Assembly: GCA_020217035.1 (NCBI GenBank)
Contig: JAIWOG010000327.1
Span: 1 to 10,000 of the forward strand
Length of the DNA stretch: 10,000 bases
Direction of reading: 5' to 3'
Origin: Magnetospirillum sp.
Lineage (GTDB): Bacteria > Pseudomonadota > Alphaproteobacteria > Rhodospirillales > Magnetospirillaceae
The position numbers and the translations under genes were made by a program. Positions 1 through 4,985 of the stretch are shown here, piece after piece; within the stretch, counting starts at the first letter, position 1; each line of letters opens with the position of its first letter. A model generated the notes under the pieces. That model searched no databases and was not told where the DNA came from. It was given only the letters and a program-made list of their open reading frames with translations.

Positions 1-91
1 GGATGGGGCTAGGCGCGACCGCGCCGCGCGGCTTATGCCGCGGAAGGCGTCCTGCCGAAGGCGGGTTTCTCCCGCAAGTGTTTCGGAGAAA
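1..91. other. Left-edge non-coding stretch with inverted repeats
   Basis: No convincing gene is visible here. A plus-strand frame stays open from position 3 to a TGA at 105-107, but its translation is low-complexity Arg/Pro/Gly/Ala and looks like nothing familiar. It could in principle be the tail of a gene from outside the window. A small hairpin sits at 27-42 (6-bp arms CGCGGC/GCCGCG, TTAT loop), and the first arm of a larger hairpin begins at 60. The region lies downstream of the polyprenyl synthase gene. Confidence 0.4.
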
Positions 92-97
92 CCCGCC
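60..97. repeat. Perfect 13-bp stem-loop downstream of the polyprenyl synthase gene
   Basis: Arms 60-72 and 85-97 are perfect reverse complements (13 bp), separated by a 12-base loop at 73-84. The left arm reads GGCGGGTTTCTCC. There is no T-run after either arm on either strand, so it is not a textbook intrinsic terminator. It could still stabilise or end the synthase transcript, which enters from the right. Its right arm overlaps the first six bases of the 51-bp repeat at 92-142. Confidence 0.6.
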
Positions 98-142
98 CGC
101 CGCCTGAGGGCGCCGGTGATCGGTCCCGATCACCGGGATATG
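92..142. repeat. 51-bp palindromic repeat, copy A
   Basis: This segment aligns without gaps to 2032-2082, matching at 43 of 51 positions by hand count. Its core is a perfect inverted repeat: arms 113-123 (CCGGTGATCGG) and 126-136 (CCGATCACCGG) with a two-base centre. It ends 3 bp short of the stop codon of the minus-strand polyprenyl synthase gene, the same spacing copy B has to the stress-protein stop. This resembles a REP/BIME-type intergenic palindromic element sited at gene 3' ends. A bidirectional terminator or mRNA-stability role is possible, but no T-run follows. Confidence 0.65.
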
Positions 143-145
143 GTG

Positions 146-1165
146 TCAGTACGCGCGGTCGATACAGAAGTCGATGACGTCGATCATCGCCTGCTTGATG
201 GCGCCGTCGGGGAACAGGCGCAGGGCGTCACGCGCCACTTCGCCGTAATGGCGGGCCCGCGCGATGGTGTCGGCCAGGGTGCCGTGCTTTTCCATCAGGG
301 CGAAGGCGCGTTCCAGGTCGCCTTCTTGCTGTTCCAGGCGTTCCACGGTGCGGCGCCAGAACTCGCGTTCCTCGTCGTCGCCGCGGCGGAAGGCCAGGAT
401 GATCGGCAGGGTGATCTTGCCTTCGCGGAAATCGTCGCCGACGGTCTTGCCCAGCACCGCCTGCTTGGCCGAATAATCCAGCACGTCGTCGATCAGCTGG
501 AAGGCGATGCCCAAATTCAGGCCATAGGAATCCAGCGCCTCTTCCTCGGCCTTGGGGCGGTCGGCGACCACCGCGCCGATGCGGCAGGCGGCGGCGAACA
601 GGGCGGCGGTCTTGGACCGGATGACTTCCAGATAGGCGTCTTCGCTGGTGTCGGTGTCGTTGGCGGTGATCAATTGCAGCACTTCGCCCTCGGCGATCAC
701 CGAGGAAGCGCGCGACAGGATGGCCAGCACCGCCAGCGAGCCGTCTTCCACCATCAGCTCGAACGAGCGCGAGAACAGGAAGTCGCCCACCAGCACGCTG
801 GGCTTGTTGCCGAACAGCGCGTTGGCCGAGGCCTGGCCGCGCCGCAACTCGGATTCGTCGACCACGTCGTCGTGCAGCAAAGTGGCGGTGTGGATGAATT
901 CCACGCAGGCCGCCAGCTTGACGTGACGGTCGCCGGTATGGCCCGCCAGCTTGGCCGAAGCCAGGGTCAGCACCGGGCGCAGGCGCTTGCCCCCCGACGC
1001 CACCAGATGGCCGGCCAGTTGCGGGATCAGTTCGACCGGGCTTTGCATGCGATCGACGATGGTGCGGTTGACCTTGTCCAGGTCGTCCTTGACCAGGGAC
1101 ACCAGGGTATCGAAGCTTTTGGCCTTCTTGGCCCGTTCTTCATCCAAGCTCACCACGACTGCCAC
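146..1165 (-). CDS. ispB: Long-chain (octaprenyl-type) polyprenyl diphosphate synthase
   Basis: A 339-residue trans-isoprenyl diphosphate synthase that adds isopentenyl diphosphate units to an allylic primer to make the ubiquinone side chain. Visible family marks are GGKRLRP (residues 58-64), the first aspartate-rich motif DDVVD (99-103) followed by RRG (108-110), and the second motif DDVLD (226-230). Length fits the IspB/DdsA family. Chain length (octa- or decaprenyl) cannot be read from sequence alone, so the symbol is by family. The start is GTG at 1163-1165, chosen because AGGAG at 1173-1177 lies 7 bases upstream. The gene is divergent from the methyltransferase gene across 111 bp that contain a fair sigma-70-like promoter. 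Downstream lie a palindromic repeat and a strong hairpin. Confidence 0.93.
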   Translation of the reverse strand: MAVVVSLDEERAKKAKSFDTLVSLVKDDLDKVNRTIVDRMQSPVELIPQLAGHLVASGGKRLRPVLTLASAKLAGHTGDRHVKLAACVEFIHTATLLHDDVVDESELRRGQASANALFGNKPSVLVGDFLFSRSFELMVEDGSLAVLAILSRASSVIAEGEVLQLITANDTDTSEDAYLEVIRSKTAALFAAACRIGAVVADRPKAEEEALDSYGLNLGIAFQLIDDVLDYSAKQAVLGKTVGDDFREGKITLPIILAFRRGDDEEREFWRRTVERLEQQEGDLERAFALMEKHGTLADTIARARHYGEVARDALRLFPDGAIKQAMIDVIDFCIDRAY

Positions 1166-1172
1166 TCGACCA

Positions 1173-1177
1173 CTCCT
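1173..1177 (-). promoter_or_regulatory. Ribosome-binding site fixing the GTG start of the polyprenyl synthase
   Basis: Reading the minus strand, AGGAG lies 7 bases before GTG at 1165. It supports this non-ATG start over the in-frame GTG codons a few residues downstream. Confidence 0.7.
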
Positions 1178-1206
1178 GAATTCTGCGTGTTCCCTGCCGC
1201 AGGGTG

Positions 1207-1236
1207 AACATAGGCTTGCGGCGGAAAGGCGGTCAA
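1207..1236 (-). promoter_or_regulatory. Candidate sigma-70-type promoter for the polyprenyl synthase
   Basis: On the minus strand, TTGACC (1231-1236, five of six to consensus) is followed after 18 bases by TATGTT (1207-1212, four of six). Transcription would start near 1200, giving a leader of about 35 bases that contains the AGGAG ribosome site. The assignment rests on sequence match and position only. Confidence 0.45.
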
Positions 1237-1261
1237 GCTTACATCCGCAAGGAACTCATGC

Positions 1262-1267
1262 AAAAGG
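1262..1267 (+). promoter_or_regulatory. Ribosome-binding site favouring the ATG at 1277
   Basis: AAAAGG ends 9 bases before ATG 1277. The in-frame ATG at 1268 directly abuts this purine run, and its nearest alternative (AAGGA at 1249-1253) is 14 bases away. The shorter start is therefore preferred. Confidence 0.5.
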
Positions 1268-1276
1268 ATGCTTCCC

Positions 1277-2047
1277 ATGCCCGAGGGTGAGGATTATCCC
1301 ACCACTTTGGACCATTTTCTGGGTGGCAGGTTGGCGTTGCGCCAACCGCGGACCGGTTATCGCGCCGGTTCCGACCCGGTGTTCCTGGCCGCCGCCGTTC
1401 CCGCCCAAGCGGGCGAGACGGTGCTGGATTTGGGCAGCGGTGTCGGCACTGCCGGGTTGTGCCTGCTGTCGCGGGTGGCGGGCATCCGCGTCACCGGGCT
1501 GGAAGTGCAAGCCCAATTGACCAGTCTGGCCGTGGCCAACGCCCAGGACAATGGCTTGGGCGAACGCTACCGAGTGATCCAGGGCTGTCTGGCCACCCGC
1601 CCGGCGGAACTGCGCGGTGTCACCTTCGACCATGTCGTCACCAACCCGCCGTGGTACGAGCCCGGCACCATTCAGGCGCCCCGGGCCGACAGCAAGGCCA
1701 TCGGCCATTTGGAGGGCGAGGCCGATCTGGGCACCTGGCTGAAGGCGGCGGTCAAGTATTTGCGGCCCAAGGGGCGGCTGTGGCTGATCCACCGCGCCGA
1801 CCATCTGGGGCGTATCCTGGCCGGTCTGGACGGCTTGACGGTGGGCGAGGTGCGGGTGGTGCCCATCTGGCCGAAAAACAATCGCGCCGCCACCCGGGTT
1901 CTGGTGACGGCGCGAAAGGATTCGAAGGCGCCCTTGGAAATCCTGCCCGGTCTGGTCGCCCATCACGACGACGGGTCCTACACCGACCAGGCCCAGGCCA
2001 TCCTGCGCGACGCGCTGGCGTGGGAGATAAGCCCGCACGCCGTCTGA
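1277..2047 (+). CDS. TrmN6-like tRNA adenine-N6 methyltransferase
   Basis: A 256-residue class I SAM-dependent methyltransferase of the small-domain (MTS) family, similar to TrmN6/YfiC, which methylates N6 of A37 in tRNA1(Val). The N-terminal signature LGGRLALRQPRTGYRAGSD (about 15-33) is typical of the alphaproteobacterial family. The SAM-binding motif VLDLGSGVGTAG is at 49-60. The catalytic NPPW (123-126) matches the (N/D)PP(F/Y/W) tetrapeptide of amino-group methyltransferases. Start 1277 is chosen by ribosome-site spacing; 1268 adds three residues. The last four residues and the stop codon lie within a palindromic repeat (2032-2082). The gene converges on the stress-protein gene with a 38-bp gap. 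The methyltransferase class is clear; the exact tRNA target is inferred. Confidence 0.82.
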   Translation: MPEGEDYPTTLDHFLGGRLALRQPRTGYRAGSDPVFLAAAVPAQAGETVLDLGSGVGTAGLCLLSRVAGIRVTGLEVQAQLTSLAVANAQDNGLGERYRVIQGCLATRPAELRGVTFDHVVTNPPWYEPGTIQAPRADSKAIGHLEGEADLGTWLKAAVKYLRPKGRLWLIHRADHLGRILAGLDGLTVGEVRVVPIWPKNNRAATRVLVTARKDSKAPLEILPGLVAHHDDGSYTDQAQAILRDALAWEISPHAV

Positions 2048-2082
2048 GGGCTTCGGTGATCGGTTCCGATCGCCGAGACATG
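2032..2082. repeat. 51-bp palindromic repeat, copy B, overlapping the methyltransferase 3' end
   Basis: Second copy of the element at 92-142 in the same orientation. The stem arms are 2053-2063 (TCGGTGATCGG) and 2066-2076 (CCGATCGCCGA). Relative to copy A, the outermost pair changes from C-G to T-A on both sides, a compensatory change; one inner pair becomes a wobble. The methyltransferase stop TGA (2045-2047) is inside the repeat, and the stress-protein stop is 3 bp beyond its end. It sits between convergent genes, where a bidirectional terminator would be expected, although no T-run is present. Confidence 0.65.
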
Positions 2083-2085
2083 CTA

Positions 2086-2946
2086 TTAGTGGCTGAGCAG
2101 CACCGGGATGTCGGCGTGCGACAGCACGTGACGGGTGACGCCGCCCAGGATCAACTGACGCAGGCGCGAATGGGTGTAGGCCCCCATCACCAGCATGTCG
2201 GCGGCGGCGTCCTTGCAGGCATCCAGCACCGCCATGCCGGCATTGCCGCCGGCGGGGACGTCGCGGTGCTGGGCGGTGACGCCGTGCCAGCCCAGGAAGG
2301 CCACCAACTCGTCGGCGCAGGCCAGGGAATCGTGTTCGTTGACGGTCAGCACCGTCACCGCATCGGCCTTTTCCAGGATGGGCAAGGCGCTAGCCACGGC
2401 GCGGCCCGATTCGGCGCTGCCGTTCCAGGCCACCACCACCCGCTTGCCCAAGGTTCCGGGCATGGCGGCGGGGGCCAGCAACAGCGGCCGGCCGCTGTCC
2501 AAAAGCGCCGCGTTCAGCGACAGACCCGACGAATCGTCCAGCCCGGTGCCGGCGTGGCCCATCACCACCAGGTCGGCGACGCGGCCCTTGTGGGCGATCA
2601 CTTCTTCCTCGCGCCCCACCACTTCCAGCCAGCGGGTGGTGACGGTCTCGGCGGGCGGCGCCGCCTGTTCGGCGACGGCGTGGCGGCCACGCAGGTCGTC
2701 ATAAACGGCCCGCACCGCGGCGGCGGCGTCACGACCCTGCTTTTCTGCGGTGTTCAGCATTTCCTCGACCATGGCGCCGGACATGCCTTCGCCGATCAGC
2801 GGCACCGCCGAGGTGGGGTCGGGGCGCACATGCAGGGCGGTGACGTGGGCACCGAAGGAAGCGGCCAGCCGGAACGCGGCCTCGAGGGGGGCCAGGGCCG
2901 CCTGGGCGTCGCCCACGGGGGCCAGGATGGTCTTGATGGTGGACAT
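2086..2946 (-). CDS. Tandem-domain universal stress protein (UspA family)
   Basis: A 286-residue cytoplasmic protein with two Usp folds in tandem (about 3-160 and 167-286). Each domain starts with a hydrophobic strand of Usp type (KTILAPVG at 5-12; KRVVVAWNGS at 168-177). The C-terminal domain carries a near-canonical ATP-binding loop, GAYTHSRLRQLILGGVT (255-271), with Thr258 where most ATP-binding Usps have Gly. The N-terminal domain's equivalent (GHAGTGLDDSSG, 130-141) is degenerate, so at most the second domain is likely to bind nucleotide. A strong ribosome site, AGGGGAG at 2954-2960, lies 7 bases before the ATG. The gene follows the kinase gene on the same strand after 48 bp, so it may be co-transcribed, have its own promoter, or both. 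The partner or stress signal cannot be inferred. Confidence 0.88.
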   Translation of the reverse strand: MSTIKTILAPVGDAQAALAPLEAAFRLAASFGAHVTALHVRPDPTSAVPLIGEGMSGAMVEEMLNTAEKQGRDAAAAVRAVYDDLRGRHAVAEQAAPPAETVTTRWLEVVGREEEVIAHKGRVADLVVMGHAGTGLDDSSGLSLNAALLDSGRPLLLAPAAMPGTLGKRVVVAWNGSAESGRAVASALPILEKADAVTVLTVNEHDSLACADELVAFLGWHGVTAQHRDVPAGGNAGMAVLDACKDAAADMLVMGAYTHSRLRQLILGGVTRHVLSHADIPVLLSH

Positions 2947-2977
2947 GGCTTTACTCCCCTTGGAAACCGTTCCGATA

Positions 2978-3006
2978 ATTATGCCCCCATGGGGCTACAA
3001 GCACAA
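2978..3006 (-). promoter_or_regulatory. Weak candidate promoter for the universal stress protein
   Basis: On the minus strand, CATAAT (2978-2983, five of six to the -10 consensus) lies 17 bases downstream of TTGTGC (3001-3006, three of six to -35). Transcription would start near 2971, about 25 bases before the ATG. A palindrome CCCCATGGGG (2985-2994) falls in the spacer, directly after the upstream gene's stop codon. Confidence 0.3.
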
Positions 3007-4479
3007 CGCGGCTCGGCCCGATGCCAGGGCTGCGTCTTTTGATCCCCCGGTGTCGATTTTCGTCCAGGTCATCGGGCCAAGGTCGATCTGCAATTGCTGG
3101 CGCAGCACCTCGACGGTGGCGTCCGACACATTGCCTTGGCGGCCTTCGATGCGTTGGGCGGCGATGTCCGGTTCCGTCCACAGCCACAATCCGTTGAAGG
3201 GCACGCCGGCCTGGCGGGCGACATCCTCGATGGCGGCGCGTTGTTCGGGTTTGGCGAAGACGGCGTCGGCGACCACCGAATGGCCGTCGCGCAGCAGCTT
3301 CAGGCAGGTGTCGTAAAGCTTGGCGTAGGTCTGGCGGCCGGTTTCCCGGTCATAAGCCTGGGGTGGCAGCTTTTCCAACAAAGGCACGCCCATGATCTGC
3401 TTGCGCAACGCGTCGGTCCTGACCACCGCGGCGCCGGGGACGGCCAGGAATGGCGCCAGTTCGCGGCCCATGCGCGACTTGCCGCTGCCCGACAAGCCGC
3501 CCACCGCCAGCAGGCGTGGCGCCGGCGGCGAAACGTAGGCCAAGGCGGCGTCCAGATAGGCATTGGCGGAAGCGGCCTGTCCCATGGTGGCGGCCACATG
3601 GGCGCGGATGACCGCCCGCGTCGACAGCAGCAGGGGCAGCAAGGCCACCGCCTGGTATTCGCCTGACAGGTCCAGATAATGGTTCATGGCATGGCTGGCC
3701 AGATCGCGATGGCCACGATGATCCAGGTCCATCAGCAGGAAGGCCAGGTCGTAGAAGGTGTCGACGCAGGCGAAGTCGTCGGAAAACTCGATGGCGTCGA
3801 AGGGCAGGGGGCGCCCCTGATACAGGCAGATGTTACCGCAATGCAGATCGCCATGGCAGCGCCGCACCTTGCCCTGTTGGCGGCGCTCCTCCAGCAGCGG
3901 GGTCAGCCGCTCCAGCCGGTCCAGGGCGGCTTGGGTTGCTTGTTCGGCCCGCGCCGGGGCCAGGATGGCGGTCAGCCCGGCCATGGTGGCGGCGTTGGTC
4001 TCGATCACGCGGCGCAGGCCGCCCGCGCCGCCCTTGTCGGCACGGATGGGGGCCAGGCGGTGCAGGTTCCAGGCGGCTTCCGCCACGCCCTGGATCAGAC
4101 GGCGGTCCACCTTGCCGGCCTCCAGCAACGCCGACAGCAGGTTGTCCTGCTCGAAGCGTTGCATTTCCACCAGCCACTCCACCACCGTGCCGTCGCCGCC
4201 CAATCGCAACCCGCCCTGCGGGGCGCGGGTCACCGGCACCACGCCCAGATACAGTTCGCCGGCGGCGATGCGGTTGACCTCGATTTCGTTCAGGCAGGCG
4301 GCGTGGCGCTGTTCCAGGCGGGAAAAGTCCAGGAACGGCAAGGTCACCGCCTTCTTCAGCTTCCAGGCCCGGTCGCCGGCCAGGAACAGCACCGAGATAT
4401 GGGTCTCGATCCTGAGCGGGACATGGCCGCCATGGGTGGTGGGATCGGCAAGGAAGGCCAGGATTTCCGCTTGGCTCAT
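2995..4479 (-). CDS. Fused aminoglycoside-phosphotransferase-like / P-loop kinase protein
   Basis: A 494-residue two-part protein. The N-terminal part (about 25-300) is an APH/ChoK-like kinase with the catalytic loop CHGDLHCGN (208-216; Asp211 and Asn216 as expected catalytic and metal residues) and the following FDAIEF motif (227-232; Asp228). The C-terminal part (about 320-480) is an AAA/Zeta-type P-loop kinase with Walker A GLSGSGKS (328-335). This matches the widespread family annotated as bifunctional aminoglycoside phosphotransferase/ATP-binding protein, whose substrate is unknown to me; the name does not imply antibiotic resistance. ATG 4477-4479 overlaps the NUDIX stop by ATGA, and the frame continues open upstream only inside that gene. 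The overlap implies translational coupling and a shared role, perhaps in nucleotide or small-molecule housekeeping (inference). Confidence 0.85.
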   Translation of the reverse strand: MSQAEILAFLADPTTHGGHVPLRIETHISVLFLAGDRAWKLKKAVTLPFLDFSRLEQRHAACLNEIEVNRIAAGELYLGVVPVTRAPQGGLRLGGDGTVVEWLVEMQRFEQDNLLSALLEAGKVDRRLIQGVAEAAWNLHRLAPIRADKGGAGGLRRVIETNAATMAGLTAILAPARAEQATQAALDRLERLTPLLEERRQQGKVRRCHGDLHCGNICLYQGRPLPFDAIEFSDDFACVDTFYDLAFLLMDLDHRGHRDLASHAMNHYLDLSGEYQAVALLPLLLSTRAVIRAHVAATMGQAASANAYLDAALAYVSPPAPRLLAVGGLSGSGKSRMGRELAPFLAVPGAAVVRTDALRKQIMGVPLLEKLPPQAYDRETGRQTYAKLYDTCLKLLRDGHSVVADAVFAKPEQRAAIEDVARQAGVPFNGLWLWTEPDIAAQRIEGRQGNVSDATVEVLRQQLQIDLGPMTWTKIDTGGSKDAALASGRAALCL

Positions 4480-4907
4480 GACAGCTTCCCCAACAGGTGG
4501 TCGGCCAGACGCGGCAGGGCGTCGTGGACGTGGTCCAGGCGGGCGATGGCGGAACGGTCGAACCAACCGAAGGCGCAAGCGTCGCTGGCGGCGGCGCCGT
4601 CGCCCGCCAGCCAGCGGCATTCCACCACCAGGATCAGGAAGTGGTTGCGCACCAAGCCGCGCTCGTCGCGCGAAACCATGTCGAAGCTGTCGATCAGCTT
4701 TCCGGCCTGTGCGCGGATGCCGGTTTCCTCGAACAATTCTCGCTCGGCCGCCCGGGCCGGGCTTTCCCCCAACTCGATCAGCCCGCCGGGCAGGCCCCAG
4801 CGGCGCGGCGGGCTTTCCTTGTCGCGTTGCACCAGCGCCAAACGGCCGTCGCGGACCAGCGCGGCCAGGATGGCGGGCAGGGGATGGGACGGGTAGTCGC
4901 GGCTCAT
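4476..4907 (-). CDS. NUDIX hydrolase
   Basis: A 143-residue, single-domain Mg-dependent pyrophosphohydrolase. The Nudix box is complete at residues 42-64: Gly42, Glu48, then RELFEETGI (56-64), giving every conserved position of GX5EX7REUXEEXGU. The N-terminus (MSRDYPSHPL) and the WGLPGG stretch before the box resemble ADP-ribose-pyrophosphatase-like members, but substrate cannot be assigned. The ATG at 4905-4907 has no ribosome site and lies 6 bases after an extended -10 element, so it may be translated from a leaderless mRNA. No other Met occurs until residue 78, after the Nudix box, which supports this start. The 3' end overlaps the fused kinase by ATGA. It is divergent from the histidine-kinase operon across about 78 bp. 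Confidence 0.9.
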   Translation of the reverse strand: MSRDYPSHPLPAILAALVRDGRLALVQRDKESPPRRWGLPGGLIELGESPARAAERELFEETGIRAQAGKLIDSFDMVSRDERGLVRNHFLILVVECRWLAGDGAAASDACAFGWFDRSAIARLDHVHDALPRLADHLLGKLS

Positions 4908-4913
4908 GGGGCC

Positions 4914-4922
4914 AGTATAGCA
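4914..4922 (-). promoter_or_regulatory. Extended -10 promoter for a possibly leaderless NUDIX mRNA
   Basis: On the minus strand this reads TGCTATACT: an extended -10 (TGn) joined to TATACT, five of six to TATAAT. No -35 match is seen 16-18 bases upstream, which fits an extended -10 promoter. Only GGCCCC separates the hexamer from the ATG, so the usual start point would fall on or next to the A of the start codon. Confidence 0.5.
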
Positions 4923-4930
4923 AGCTTGCT
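4919..4930. promoter_or_regulatory. 12-bp perfect palindrome overlapping the NUDIX promoter
   Basis: AGCAAGCTTGCT equals its own reverse complement. It overlaps the TGn and first base of the NUDIX -10 element, and on the other strand it contains the first five bases of a weak -35 candidate for the kinase operon. That placement suits an operator shared by both divergent genes. No regulator is identified. Confidence 0.35.
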
Positions 4931-4954
4931 GGCGGGCGTGGCGAGTCATATGGT
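4926..4954 (+). promoter_or_regulatory. Weak candidate promoter for the histidine-kinase operon
   Basis: TTGCTG (4926-4931) and TATGGT (4949-4954) are separated by 17 bases, with three and four matches to the sigma-70 consensus. A start near 4961 would leave a leader of about 25 bases before GTG 4986 and would exclude the in-frame ATGs at 4950 and 4956. Confidence 0.25.
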
Positions 4955-4972
4955 CATGGGTGCCAACCTTCG

Positions 4973-4985
4973 GATAGGGCCTATC
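4973..4985 (+). promoter_or_regulatory. 13-base inverted repeat over the histidine-kinase ribosome site
   Basis: GATAGG-G-CCTATC is a perfect 6-bp inverted repeat with a one-base centre that directly abuts the GTG start at 4986. It contains the ribosome-site candidate AGGG (4976-4979), 6 bases from the start codon. It could be an operator, could hamper ribosome binding, or could be chance. Confidence 0.35.

Noticed and set aside
35..1207. 390-codon plus-strand open frame opposite the polyprenyl synthase gene
   Set aside because: It is an antisense shadow: the opposite strand carries a complete, motif-rich synthase with a good ribosome site, while this translation is Gln/His/Gly/Ala-rich with no recognisable domain.
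1216..1244. Sigma-70 promoter for the methyltransferase gene
   Set aside because: TTGCGG and TTACAT are 17 bases apart but match consensus at only about half the positions each, too weak in this GC-rich DNA.
2041..3042. Plus-strand frame continuing from the methyltransferase region through the stress-protein gene
   Set aside because: It is in a different frame from the methyltransferase and antisense to the stress protein, with no domain signal. It only drew attention because it translates repeat copy B.
2995..4479. Antibiotic (aminoglycoside) resistance gene
   Set aside because: The phosphotransferase fold is fused to a P-loop kinase and sits in a housekeeping context with no mobile element; this family is not an established resistance determinant.
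4480..4923. Longer upstream start for the fused kinase, adding 148 residues
   Set aside because: The extra stretch lies wholly inside the NUDIX gene in another frame, is Arg/Pro/Gly-rich, and would ignore the ATGA junction at 4476-4479.
4947..4952. CATATG six-base palindrome in the divergent region
   Set aside because: Six-base palindromes are expected by chance; it has no extended symmetry, unlike its 12- and 13-base neighbours.
4497..4985. Longer upstream extension of the first histidine kinase
   Set aside because: It would run antisense through the NUDIX gene and place a hydrophilic, low-complexity stretch before the first membrane segment.
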